A stretch of DNA of 64,000 nt from positions 1 through 64,000 of the forward strand of contig CALXQK010000010.1 of the NCBI GenBank assembly GCA_944390745.1, read 5' to 3'. The position numbers and the translations under genes are program-made. The notes under the pieces were generated by a model. That model saw only the letters and a program-made list of their open reading frames with translations. It did no database searches and was not told where the DNA came from. The stretch is from an uncultured Duodenibacillus sp. (GTDB lineage Bacteria > Pseudomonadota > Gammaproteobacteria > Burkholderiales > Burkholderiaceae_F). Of the stretch, positions 42,610 to 51,454 are shown piece after piece (position 1 is the first letter of the stretch; every line of letters starts with the position of its first letter).

Positions 42610-45576
42610 TTGATCAGTGCGACGCATGCCCGTGAGTTTGAAGCGAGATTTTCCTTGACAGATCCCGAGACGACGGGCGCCGCAGCCGACTCCTGCGGCC
42701 TTTCCCACGGCGACCGCCCGAGGCTTGCGCTTGACGTTGTTGCGCGGGTCTCTCTTTTCGTGGCCCGGGCCCTGAGCGGCATGGGCGCACGCGACCCCGA
42801 GGCGCAGACGGCGCTGCTTGAAAGGCTCGCCGCGCAGCCCTTCACGCGCGAGGCGATGCGCGCGCGGCTTGAGACGATCGACGACCCGGACGTGCTTGAC
42901 GACGCCATGCGGCGCCTGCGCCGCGAGGTGATGGTCTGCACCGCCGCGCGCGACATCACGGGCCGGGCGGACTTTCATGAGGTTGTCGGCGTCATGACCG
43001 CCCTGGCCGAGGAGACGCTCTCGGCTGCGGTGCGCGTCAATTCAAGGGCGCTCGCGCGGCGCTTCGGCGTGCCGACCGACGCCGAGGGACACCCGCAGGA
43101 CATGCTCGTCGTGGGCATGGGCAAGCTCGGCGGCGAGGAGCTCAACGCAAGCTCCGACATCGATCTCGTGTTCGTCTACGACGAGGGCGGGGAGACCCGT
43201 GCCGCGGGCGAGTTTTCCAGCGCGCGGCGCAGTATCACCAATCACGAGTTCTTCGACAAGCTCGCGCGCCGCGTCATCGCCTCGATCAATGATCTTGACG
43301 GCACGGGCTTTGTGTTTCGCGTCGACATGCGGCTGCGTCCCTTCGGCGACTCGGGCCCCCTGGTGGTGAGCAGCGCCATGCTCGAGGAGTACCTCTACAG
43401 CGAGGGCCGCGACTGGGAGCGGTTTGCCTGGCTCAAGGGGCGCGTGGTCAACCGCGCGGTGTTCATGTCCCCGGAGGCCTTTGAGGCCGCCTGCAGCGGA
43501 CTGCAGAGCCTTGTGCGGCCCTTTGTGTTTCGCAAGTACGTGGACTTCTCGGCAATCAGCGCCCTTGCCCGCATCCACGAGATGATCCGCGCGGAGACAA
43601 CGCGCCGCGAGCTCGGTCGCGACCAGGGCGTCAACATCAAGCTCGGTAGCGGCGGCATCCGCGAGATTGAATTCATCTGCCAGACCTTCCAGATCATCCG
43701 CGGAGGCCGGGAGCCGAGCCTTCGGGGGCGCAGCACGCCGCCGATGCTCGCCGAGCTTGCGCGGCTCGGATCGATTACGCAGGAAAACGCCGCAACGCTC
43801 ACGGACCACTACTACTTCCTGCGCAATCTTGAGCATGCGCTGCAGTATGTCGACGACAAGCAGACGCAGACGATGCCCTCTGATCCGGCGGCTCTCGACA
43901 ACGTTGCCGCCATGGTGGGGTACTCGAGCCCGGCGCTACTTGCGCACCTCGAGCAGGTGCGCCGCTACGTGGGCGAGGCCTTTGACGGGATCTTTCACAC
44001 GGAAAAGCCCCGCGACGACGCCGACGGCTGGCCGGCGGGCTGGAGGGCGGGGGATCCGTCCGTCGAGGGGGCCTTGGCCGAGGTGCTCGCCGCGGCGGGC
44101 TATGCCCGCAGCGGGGATCTCTCGCACCGGATCCTGAAGATGATGCGCTCGCGTCTGCTTCCGGCACGCTCGCCGCAGGCGCGCGAGCAGCTAGCGCGCC
44201 TCATCAAGAGCATTGCCGACAAGTCCCGGGGCTGGGCGCAGCTTCGGGAGTCGACCGTTTCGCCCGACGAGGTGTTTGACCGCTACCTCAGGCTCACCGA
44301 GGTGGTGATCGGGCGCCCGACCTATGCGGCGCTTCTCAACCAGTATCCGGATGCGGCCGACCGCGTCGGGCGGATGCTGGCCATCTCGCGCTGGGCCGCG
44401 GACTACATTACCGAGCATCCGCTCGTGCTCGATGAACTGGTCGACCTGCGCGCCACGCGCATTGACGACTACACGCCGGTGGACCGCACGGAGTGGCTCG
44501 AGGAGCTGCGGCGCCGGATGAAGGCCCTTGACAACGACCGCGAGCGGCAGCTCAACTTGCTGCGCGACGCGCACCACGGCGCGCTCTTTCATCTGCTCAT
44601 GGCCGACATCGACGGAAGGCTTTCCGTGGAGCGGCTCGCCGACCAGCTCTCGGCTCTGGCCGACGCGGTGCTTGCGGCCGTGATGGAGCTTGCCTGGGAG
44701 TCGATTCCCTCGCGGCACTGCGAGTACCCGCGCTTTGCCGTGATCGGCTACGGAAAGCTCGGCGGCAAGGAGCTCGGCTACGCCTCGGACCTGGACCTCA
44801 TTTTTCTTTACGACGACGACAACCCCAACGCCGAGGCCAATTACATCAAGCTCGTGCGCCGCATGCTGAGCTGGCTCACGATGCAGACAAGCTCGGGGAT
44901 TCTCTTTGACATCGACCTCAGGCTGCGCCCCAACGGCGAGAACGGGCTCATCGTCTCGAGCATGGAGATGTTCAGGCGCTATCAGCGCAACATCGACGGC
45001 AACGGCGCCTGGGGCTGGGAGCACCAGGCCCTGACCCGCGCGCGCTTCTGCGCGGGCGACCCCGACGTGGGCAAGGCCTTTGAAGAGGAGCGCCGCCACA
45101 TTCTCATGCTCAGGCGCGAGCCGGGCGACGTGGCCGCGGGGGTTCTTGAAATGCGCGCGCGCATGCTCGAGGGACACCCCAACAAAACCGAGCTCTTTGA
45201 CGTCAAGCACGACCGCGGCGGCATGGTGGACCTGGAGTTCATCGTGCAGTATCTCGTGCTTGCCTACAGCTCGCAGCACCCCGAGCTTGTCAACAACTTC
45301 GGCACCACGCTGCTGACGGAAATGGCCGCGGGGCTCGGACTCATCGACAAGGATCTTGCCATGCGCTCGGTTTCGGCTTATCGTCACTACCGGAATATTC
45401 AGCGGGAAATCCGCCTGAGCCGCGGCGAGACCGTCAAGGCCCGCGTGCCCGCGGAGGTTGTCGAGAAGGACCGCCCGGCTGTTCTGGCGCTCTGGCGCTC
45501 CGTGTTCGGCACCGACGAGCCCCGGCGCGAGGCTGCGGCAGCACATGATCAAGGAGATCAAGATGACGATATTTAA
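42610..45576 (+). CDS. glnE: Bifunctional glutamine synthetase adenylyltransferase/adenylyl-removing enzyme GlnE
   Basis: Controls glutamine synthetase by adding or removing AMP. The 988-aa protein has two nucleotidyltransferase halves: GMGKLGGEELNASSDIDLVF near residue 170 (removing activity) and GYGKLGGKELGYASDLDLIF near 715 (adding activity), joined by helical linkers. The only usable starts are TTG codons: TTG 42610 gives an N terminus of about the same length as E. coli GlnE, while TTG 42655 would shorten it. Its stop overlaps the next gene by 14 bases. Confidence 0.94.
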   Translation: MISATHAREFEARFSLTDPETTGAAADSCGLSHGDRPRLALDVVARVSLFVARALSGMGARDPEAQTALLERLAAQPFTREAMRARLETIDDPDVLDDAMRRLRREVMVCTAARDITGRADFHEVVGVMTALAEETLSAAVRVNSRALARRFGVPTDAEGHPQDMLVVGMGKLGGEELNASSDIDLVFVYDEGGETRAAGEFSSARRSITNHEFFDKLARRVIASINDLDGTGFVFRVDMRLRPFGDSGPLVVSSAMLEEYLYSEGRDWERFAWLKGRVVNRAVFMSPEAFEAACSGLQSLVRPFVFRKYVDFSAISALARIHEMIRAETTRRELGRDQGVNIKLGSGGIREIEFICQTFQIIRGGREPSLRGRSTPPMLAELARLGSITQENAATLTDHYYFLRNLEHALQYVDDKQTQTMPSDPAALDNVAAMVGYSSPALLAHLEQVRRYVGEAFDGIFHTEKPRDDADGWPAGWRAGDPSVEGALAEVLAAAGYARSGDLSHRILKMMRSRLLPARSPQAREQLARLIKSIADKSRGWAQLRESTVSPDEVFDRYLRLTEVVIGRPTYAALLNQYPDAADRVGRMLAISRWAADYITEHPLVLDELVDLRATRIDDYTPVDRTEWLEELRRRMKALDNDRERQLNLLRDAHHGALFHLLMADIDGRLSVERLADQLSALADAVLAAVMELAWESIPSRHCEYPRFAVIGYGKLGGKELGYASDLDLIFLYDDDNPNAEANYIKLVRRMLSWLTMQTSSGILFDIDLRLRPNGENGLIVSSMEMFRRYQRNIDGNGAWGWEHQALTRARFCAGDPDVGKAFEEERRHILMLRREPGDVAAGVLEMRARMLEGHPNKTELFDVKHDRGGMVDLEFIVQYLVLAYSSQHPELVNNFGTTLLTEMAAGLGLIDKDLAMRSVSAYRHYRNIQREIRLSRGETVKARVPAEVVEKDRPAVLALWRSVFGTDEPRREAAAAHDQGDQDDDI

Positions 45577-46666
45577 TGCGCCGGCCATGCGCGATGAGCT
45601 GCACAAGATCCCGGAGCTCGGCTTTGAGGAGGTGAAGACCTCGGAGTACGTCGCCTCCAAGCTCGCGCAGCTTGGAATTGAGACCGTTCGCGGCGTGGGC
45701 GGCACGGGGGTGCTGGGCATCATCCGCGGCGAGCAGCCCGGCCCGGTCGTGCTGCTTCGCGCCGACATGGATGCGCTGCCCTTTAAAAACGAGGACGGCA
45801 CCATCGAGCGCGTGCACGCCTGCGGCCACGACGGGCATACGGCCATGCTTCTGGCAGCGGCCTCCGAGCTTGTGGGGAAGGTGCGCCGCGGAACGCTCAA
45901 GCTGCTCTTTCAGCCGGCCGAGGAAACGCTCAAGGGAGCGCTTGCCGTGATCGACTCGGGGGTCATTGACGACGTCGACATCGCGCTCGGGCTGCATGTG
46001 CGTCCGATCCAGGACATCCCGGCCGGGACGTGCTGCGCGGCCATCCACCACGTGGCCTCGACCTTTGTGGAGGCAGTGATCCAGGGGCGCTCGGCGCACG
46101 CCTCGCGTCCGCATCTGGGCGTCAACGCCGCCGAGGCGGCGGCGCTCTTTACGCTGGCCGTGGCCGCCATCAAGCTCAATCCCAACTACGCCTGGTCGTG
46201 CAAGGTGACGGGAATCGACGCCATGTCCTCGGCCCCCAACATCATTCCCGACAAGGCGCGCATTCTCATTGACGTGCGTGCGGCCACCAACGAGATCATG
46301 GATGAGATGCTCGCCAAGCTCGACGCGGCCGTCAAGGGCGCGGCGGCCGCCGTGGGCGGCACGGGGTCGGTGCGCACCATGGGCGCCGTGATTCCGGCGG
46401 CCGACTACGACGAGGACATTGTCGAGGAGGTGCGCCAGAGCATCAGGAAGGTGCTCGGGCCCGACAAGCTCGCAACGGACTGTGCCGCCGGCGGCGAGGA
46501 CTTCCACTTCTTCAAGCGCCACAAGCCCTCGATCAAGGCCGCCTACTTCGGCGTGGGCGCAGCCTGCGCGCCGGGCCTGCACTCGCGCGACATGCACTTT
46601 GACTCGAAGTGGCTTGACAACGGCGTCAAGGTGCTCGTGGACGTGGCCTTGAAGCACGTCGGCTGA
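45563..46666 (+). CDS. M20 family amidohydrolase, second copy
   Basis: Predicted cytoplasmic metal-dependent hydrolase of 367 aa. Motifs are HKIPELGFEE (with proline for the usual HP-E pattern), RADMDALPF, HACGHDGHTAMLL, QPAEETLKGA and the late LHSRDMHFD. The dimerisation lid is in the middle (GRSAHASRPHLGVNAAEAA). AAGGAG 6 bases before ATG 45563 decides the start. It overlaps glnE by 14 bases, so it is translated from the glnE message. It is only distantly similar to the M20 gene at 6056-7252. The substrate is unknown; an N-acyl amino acid is likely. Confidence 0.87.
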   Translation: MTIFNAPAMRDELHKIPELGFEEVKTSEYVASKLAQLGIETVRGVGGTGVLGIIRGEQPGPVVLLRADMDALPFKNEDGTIERVHACGHDGHTAMLLAAASELVGKVRRGTLKLLFQPAEETLKGALAVIDSGVIDDVDIALGLHVRPIQDIPAGTCCAAIHHVASTFVEAVIQGRSAHASRPHLGVNAAEAAALFTLAVAAIKLNPNYAWSCKVTGIDAMSSAPNIIPDKARILIDVRAATNEIMDEMLAKLDAAVKGAAAAVGGTGSVRTMGAVIPAADYDEDIVEEVRQSIRKVLGPDKLATDCAAGGEDFHFFKRHKPSIKAAYFGVGAACAPGLHSRDMHFDSKWLDNGVKVLVDVALKHVG

Positions 46667-46687
46667 CGGCCGGCCGGATTCGCAGGC

Positions 46688-46724
46688 AAAAAGGGGACGC
46701 CCCGGCCGGGGAGCCCCCTTTTTT
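46688..46724. terminator. Bidirectional terminator between the M20 gene and can
   Basis: AAAAAGGGG on the left and CCCCTTTTTT on the right enclose an inner GCCCCGGCCGGGG-type stem. On the minus side it directly abuts the carbonic anhydrase stop codon. Confidence 0.75.
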
Positions 46725-47434
46725 CATCGCGCGCCTTCCTGCGCGCCCCCGCCGGCTGAAGCCTTGGGGCGTGCGATCTCATGGGTCGGCACGAATCTCT
46801 CGCGCACGGCGTCCCAGATGTTGAGGCTTGCGGCGTGCATGTCGTAGTAGAGCGCATGCAGCCCGAGCGTGGAGGCAAGCACGCGCTCGCGCAGCCAGTC
46901 GTAGGACAGAAGGTTTTCAATGGAAAGCAGAACCGCGGCCTTTTCGCAGCGCTCAACGAAGGCCGCCGGATCAAGGGCGGGCTCTCCTTCTGCGGCATCG
47001 GGCAGCGCTCCTTCACGGGCGAGCTCCTCGATGACCGGGTTGGCAAGCTGCACCCAGCGCAGGATATGCGCCTCGGACGCGACCTTCTCCGGGTTGAGGG
47101 CGGCATGGATGCCCCCGCAGTTGGAGTGCCCCATGACGACGATGCTTGAAACCTCAAGGTGCTTGACGCCGTACTCAACGGCCGAGATCACCGCATCCCG
47201 GGCGCCCACGCGGTCGGCGGGCGGCACAAGCGCGGCGACGCTTCGAATGACGAAGACCTCGCCCGGCCGGCAGCCCATGATGATGGCTGGATCCACGCGC
47301 GAGTCGCAGCAGGCGATCACAAGCGTGTGCGGATCCTGGCCGTGCTTGAGCGCCTCGAAGAACTCCCGCTCCTTGAGCAGATATTCCTCGCGAAAGTTGT
47401 GAAAGCCCGCAACGAGCGCGTGAAAGTTCGACAT
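46724..47434 (-). CDS. can: Beta-class carbonic anhydrase
   Basis: Cytoplasmic zinc enzyme of 236 aa interconverting CO2 and bicarbonate. Zinc ligands are Cys43 in CCDSR (with the Asp44-Arg46 dyad), His103 and Cys106 in MGHSNCGG. The length and motifs fit the E. coli Can type. Its likely -10 is TATAGT at 47499-47494 on the minus strand. It is divergent from the YczE-like gene. Confidence 0.94.
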   Translation of the reverse strand: MSNFHALVAGFHNFREEYLLKEREFFEALKHGQDPHTLVIACCDSRVDPAIIMGCRPGEVFVIRSVAALVPPADRVGARDAVISAVEYGVKHLEVSSIVVMGHSNCGGIHAALNPEKVASEAHILRWVQLANPVIEELAREGALPDAAEGEPALDPAAFVERCEKAAVLLSIENLLSYDWLRERVLASTLGLHALYYDMHAASLNIWDAVRERFVPTHEIARPKASAGGGAQEGAR

Positions 47435-47565
47435 GTCGATTGTTCCTTGAGCTGGAAGGCATCTGCCGGGCGGCCCTGCCTGTGCGGCGCACGACTATAG
47501 CGCGAAAGCGCGCCGGGATGCGATTCCAATGGTGATACACTGACGGCCGTATTCGTCTGGAGGAG

Positions 47566-48318
47566 ATGCCAAAAAAGCCGATGAGCACGAAGCAGGACGA
47601 TCAGAACGCAGTCGCGACGCCTTCGAGCGTCTTTTTTTTCATTTTGCGCGTGGCGCTTTTGTGCGCCGGCATGTTCGTCATGGCCATGGGGGTGGCCGAG
47701 GTGACGCTTGCGCGCCTCGGGACCACGCCCATCAGCACGCTGCCGCTGGTGACGGCGGAAATCTTCGGCATCACCTTCGGCGAGGCCACCTTCTGCGTGA
47801 ACTGCCTTTTCGTGCTCGGGCAGATTGCGCTGCTGCGCCGCGGCTATCAGCCGATCAACCTGCTGCAGATCCCCCTGGTGTTCTTCTTCGGCGTCTTCAT
47901 CGACATCGGCATGGAGCTCTTTGCGGGGTTCAATCCCGACACAGGCCTCAAGCAGTGGGCGATGAGCCTGTCGGGAAACGTGCTTCTGGGCATCGGCGTC
48001 TACTCGTGCATCAAGTCGCGCACGCTCGTGCAGCCCGGCGAGGGCATCGTGATGGCCGTTTCGCTTGTCACGCACAAGAGCTTTGCCTCGCTCAAGATTG
48101 CCAATGACGTTTCGCTTGTGGTGATCTCGGCCATTCTCGGCTGGCTGGTGCTCGGGCGCTTCGTGGGCATCGGACTCGGGACCCTGGTCTCGGCCGTGAT
48201 GGTGGGGCTTGTGATCAAGCTCATCAATACGCTTTATCGCCTCGTCAGACCCAAGCGCACGGTGCGCGTGCTCATGCACGCAGACGGCGCAGACAGCGAC
48301 GGGAACAAGGGCGCCTAG
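47566..48318 (+). CDS. YczE/YitT-like integral membrane protein
   Basis: Inner-membrane protein of about 250 aa with five to six hydrophobic segments, of the YczE/YyaS (DUF6198) group. The first helix region reads FILRVALLCAGMFVMAMGVAE, followed by LGTTPISTLPLV and GEATFCVNCLFVLGQIALL; GVYSCIKSRTLVQPGEGIVMAVSL is typical of the later loop. Function is unknown; transport is a guess. The start is uncertain because GGAGG lies only 2 bases before ATG 47566 and 17 before ATG 47581. Confidence 0.75.
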   Translation: MPKKPMSTKQDDQNAVATPSSVFFFILRVALLCAGMFVMAMGVAEVTLARLGTTPISTLPLVTAEIFGITFGEATFCVNCLFVLGQIALLRRGYQPINLLQIPLVFFFGVFIDIGMELFAGFNPDTGLKQWAMSLSGNVLLGIGVYSCIKSRTLVQPGEGIVMAVSLVTHKSFASLKIANDVSLVVISAILGWLVLGRFVGIGLGTLVSAVMVGLVIKLINTLYRLVRPKRTVRVLMHADGADSDGNKGA

Positions 48319-48347
48319 ACGCCCGGCAAGGCCGGCGCAGGCGCAAG

Positions 48348-48383
48348 GGGACTGCCTCCCGAACGAACGGGATGGACAGTCCC
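48348..48383. terminator. Hairpin between the convergent YczE-like and prlC genes
   Basis: AGGGGACTG and CAGTCCCCT form a 9-base-pair stem around a loop that itself can pair. T runs are lacking, so termination is only possible. Confidence 0.35.
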
Positions 48384-48414
48384 CTGGGCGTGCGCAGGCT
48401 GGCGCCCCGGGCCT

Positions 48415-50445
48415 TTACCCGATGATGCCCGTGTGGCGCAGCAGCGGCTCGATGGAGGGCTCGCGGCCTCGGAAGGCCACAAAGCTCTCCATGGCGTCGC
48501 GGCTTGCGCCGCGGCTGATCACCTCGTCAAGCCAGCGGCGGCCGGTGGCCTTGTTGAAGAGCCCCTCCTCCTCGAAGGCCGAGAAGGCGTCGGCCGAGAG
48601 CACCTCGGCCCACTTGTAGCTGTAGTAGCCCGCGGCATAGCCGCCGGCGAAGATGTGCGAGAAGCTCTGCGCAAAGCGGTTGAAGGGCGCCGAGGGCGTG
48701 ACGGCGACCTCGCGGCGCACGTCGTCGAGCACCTTCTGGAAGTCTGCGGCGTGGGAGCTTTCCGGGTCGCCGTGAATGCGCATGTCAAAGAGCGCGAATT
48801 CAAGCTGCCGCACGCAGAACATGCCCGACTGGAAGTTCTTGGCGGCGAGCATCCGGTCAAAGAGATCGCGCGGAAGCTTCTCGCCGGTCTCCACGTGCGC
48901 GCTGAGCGTCTCGACGATGTCGAAGTTCCACGCCCAGTTCTCCATGAACTGGCTGGGCATCTCCACGGCATCCCATTCAAAGCCGTTGATGCCCGAAAGC
49001 TGCGCGATGCCCACGCGGCTCAGCATGTGGTGCAGGCCGTGGCCGAACTCGTGAAAGAGCGTGGTGACGTCGTCGTGCGTGAGCGTGGCAGGCTTGTCGC
49101 CCACGGGCTTCTGGAAGTTGCACACGAGGTAGGCCGTGGGCGTGCGCACCGAGCCGTCGGGCAGCACCGCATAGGTGCTGTCGTTGTCCATCCAGGCGCC
49201 GCCGCGCTTGCTCGCACGCGCGTAGAGGTCGGTGTAGAACTGCGCGATCAGCCGCCCGGACTTGTCCGAAATGCGCCAGAACTGCACGTCGGGGTGCCAG
49301 ACGGGGGCGCTGTCGGGCGTGATGCGGATGTCAAAGAGGTTTTCCACCATCCGGAACATGCCCTGAAAGACCGCCGGCAGCGTGAAGTAGCGGCGCACCT
49401 CCTGGCCGCTGTAGTTGTACTTGGCGCGGCGCAGCTTTTCACTGGCCCAGGCCGTGTCCCAGGGCTGAAGGCTCTCGATGCCGAGCTTGTCGCGGGCAAA
49501 GGCCTCGAGTTCGGCGTAGTCGGCAAGCGCCTTGGGGCGCGCAGACCTGGCGAGCTGCTCGAGAAAGGCCGTCACGCGCTCTGGCTTGCGGGCCATCTTG
49601 GTCGCAAGCGAGACCTCGGCATAGTCCTTCATGCCCAGAAGATGCGCCTGCTCGTAGCGGATGTCGAGAAGACGGGCGATGACGGGGGTGTTGTCGCGGG
49701 CGGGGTTGTCAAGCTCGCTGGCGCGCGTGCTGTAGGCGCGGTAGAGCCTTTCGCGCAGCGCACGGCTTGCGGCGTACTGCATCACGGGCAGATAGCTTGG
49801 AATCTGAAGCGTGATGCGCCAGCCCTCAACGCCGGCGGCGCGCGCGGCCTCGGCATAGGTCTCGCAAATGTCCTCGGGAATGCCGTCAAGCTCGCTGCGG
49901 TCCTTGATGTCGAGCGCAAAGGCGTTGGTGGCGTCGAGCAGATTCTCGCTGAACTTCTGGCTCAGGCGGCTTGACTCCTCCTCAAGCGCCTTGAGTCTTG
50001 CCTTGGGCCCGGGGGCGAGCTCGGCGCCCGAGAGGCGAAAGTCGCGAAGCTCATGGTCGATGACGCGCCGCTTGAGAGCGTCGAGCGTCTTGAAGCCCGC
50101 GCCCGCGGCAATCTCCTTGTAGCGCGCAAAGAGCGCCTCGTTTTGCGAGAGCGCAATGTAGAACTGCGCCACGCGCGGCAGATTGGCGTTGAAGGTTTCG
50201 CGCAGGGCGGGCGAGTCCATCACGCCCATGAGGTGTCCGACCGCACCCCAGGCCCGGGCCAGGCGCGTCAGGGCCGTCTCCAGCGGATCAACAGTGGTCT
50301 CCCACGAGGCGGGTTGGGCGGCGCAGGCCTTCTCAAGAGCCTCATGCGCATCCTTCAAAAGCACGTCGAGCGCCGGCGTCACGTGCTCGGGAGCAATGGC
50401 TGCAAAGTCGAGCAGGCGCGCCTGTTCAATCAGGGGATTGGTCAT
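48415..50445 (-). CDS. prlC: Oligopeptidase A (M3 metallopeptidase)
   Basis: Cytoplasmic zinc oligopeptidase of 676 aa (E. coli PrlC 680) that degrades short peptides and cleaved signal peptides. The zinc motif is HEFGHGLHH near residue 465. VSLATKMARKPE, the PVWHPDVQFWRI stretch and the C-terminal YAAGYYSYKWAEVLSADAF are family-typical. It starts 33 bases after the folD stop codon and could be co-transcribed with folD. Confidence 0.94.
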   Translation of the reverse strand: MTNPLIEQARLLDFAAIAPEHVTPALDVLLKDAHEALEKACAAQPASWETTVDPLETALTRLARAWGAVGHLMGVMDSPALRETFNANLPRVAQFYIALSQNEALFARYKEIAAGAGFKTLDALKRRVIDHELRDFRLSGAELAPGPKARLKALEEESSRLSQKFSENLLDATNAFALDIKDRSELDGIPEDICETYAEAARAAGVEGWRITLQIPSYLPVMQYAASRALRERLYRAYSTRASELDNPARDNTPVIARLLDIRYEQAHLLGMKDYAEVSLATKMARKPERVTAFLEQLARSARPKALADYAELEAFARDKLGIESLQPWDTAWASEKLRRAKYNYSGQEVRRYFTLPAVFQGMFRMVENLFDIRITPDSAPVWHPDVQFWRISDKSGRLIAQFYTDLYARASKRGGAWMDNDSTYAVLPDGSVRTPTAYLVCNFQKPVGDKPATLTHDDVTTLFHEFGHGLHHMLSRVGIAQLSGINGFEWDAVEMPSQFMENWAWNFDIVETLSAHVETGEKLPRDLFDRMLAAKNFQSGMFCVRQLEFALFDMRIHGDPESSHAADFQKVLDDVRREVAVTPSAPFNRFAQSFSHIFAGGYAAGYYSYKWAEVLSADAFSAFEEEGLFNKATGRRWLDEVISRGASRDAMESFVAFRGREPSIEPLLRHTGIIG

Positions 50446-50478
50446 TTTTTCCTTTTTGAAAGCGGTTGAAGGGTTTTC

Positions 50479-51336
50479 TCAGGCAAGGCCGCAATGGCGC
50501 TCGGCCGCCTCGATGGTGTTGGTCATGAGCATGGCGATGGTCATCGGACCCACGCCGCCGGGAACCGGAGTGATCCAGCCGGCCACCTCGCGGGCGCTTT
50601 CAAAGTCCACGTCTCCGCAAAGCCTTCCGTTTTCATCGCGGTTCATGCCGACGTCGACCACAAGGCAGCCGGGCTTGAGCATCTCGCCCTTGATGAGCTT
50701 TGCGCGCCCCACGGCGGCGACGACAACGTCGGCCTGGCGCAGAAACTGCGCCAGATCGGGCGTGCGGCTGTGCGTGATGGTGACCGTGGCGTGCCGCTGC
50801 AGCAAAAGCAGGGCCTGGGGCTTGCCGACGATGTTGCTGCGGCCGACGACGACGGCGTGCTTGCCGGCGAGATCATAGCCCGCGGATTCGATGATCTTCA
50901 TGACGCCGTAGGGAGTGCAGGGAAGAAAGCCCGGACGTCCCGTCATCAGGGCGCCGGCGCTTGCCACGTGAAAGCCGTCGACGTCCTTGTCGGGCGAAAT
51001 GGCGGCGATGACCTTATCGCTGGAGATCTGCGCAGGCAGCGGCAGCTGCACGAGAATGCCGTCGACGGCATCGTCGTTGTTGAGCGCCTCGATTCGTTCA
51101 AGAAGCTCGGCCTCGGAGGTCTGCGCGCTCAGGCGGTATTCAAGGCTCTCGACGCCCACCTTCTCGCAGGCGCGGATCTTGTTGCGCACGTAGACCTGGC
51201 TGGCTGGATCGTCGCCCACGAGCACCACGGCAAGTCCCGGCCGGCGGCCGGCCTCGGCGAGCCGCTGTGCACGCGGCTTGAGTTCATCGGTGATGCGGGC
51301 GGCAAGCGCCTTGCCGTCAAGAATGGAAGCTGTCAT
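50479..51336 (-). CDS. folD: Methylenetetrahydrofolate dehydrogenase/cyclohydrolase FolD
   Basis: Cytoplasmic bifunctional enzyme of one-carbon metabolism, 285 aa (E. coli 288). Visible are [16 protein letters not shown] with the catalytic lysine region near residue 52, [10 protein letters not shown] near 96, [20 protein letters not shown] and the NADP-site [17 protein letters not shown] near 164. It is followed by prlC on the same strand. Confidence 0.96.
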   Translation of the reverse strand: MTASILDGKALAARITDELKPRAQRLAEAGRRPGLAVVLVGDDPASQVYVRNKIRACEKVGVESLEYRLSAQTSEAELLERIEALNNDDAVDGILVQLPLPAQISSDKVIAAISPDKDVDGFHVASAGALMTGRPGFLPCTPYGVMKIIESAGYDLAGKHAVVVGRSNIVGKPQALLLLQRHATVTITHSRTPDLAQFLRQADVVVAAVGRAKLIKGEMLKPGCLVVDVGMNRDENGRLCGDVDFESAREVAGWITPVPGGVGPMTIAMLMTNTIEAAERHCGLA

Positions 51337-51384
51337 GGTCGCATCCTCATAAAGGTTGAAAAGTCAGAAAGGCTGTTTCGGATG

Positions 51385-51418
51385 GAAAACCGGAGGCCCC
51401 GATGCTGCGGACCTCCGG
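51385..51418 (-). terminator. Terminator of the unknown lipoprotein gene
   Basis: CCGGAGG (51390-51396) and CCTCCGG (51412-51418) form a stem followed on the minus strand by TTTTCC. It lies between the lipoprotein stop codon and the folD start. Confidence 0.5.
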
Positions 51419-51454
51419 CCGAAGAAATTGATTGCTGCGTGCGCGCCTGCGGCA

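Noticed and set aside
42315-42978. Small minus-strand frames over the glnE start
   Set aside because: They overlap the conserved N-terminal region of glnE in antisense and have no ribosome-binding site or motif.
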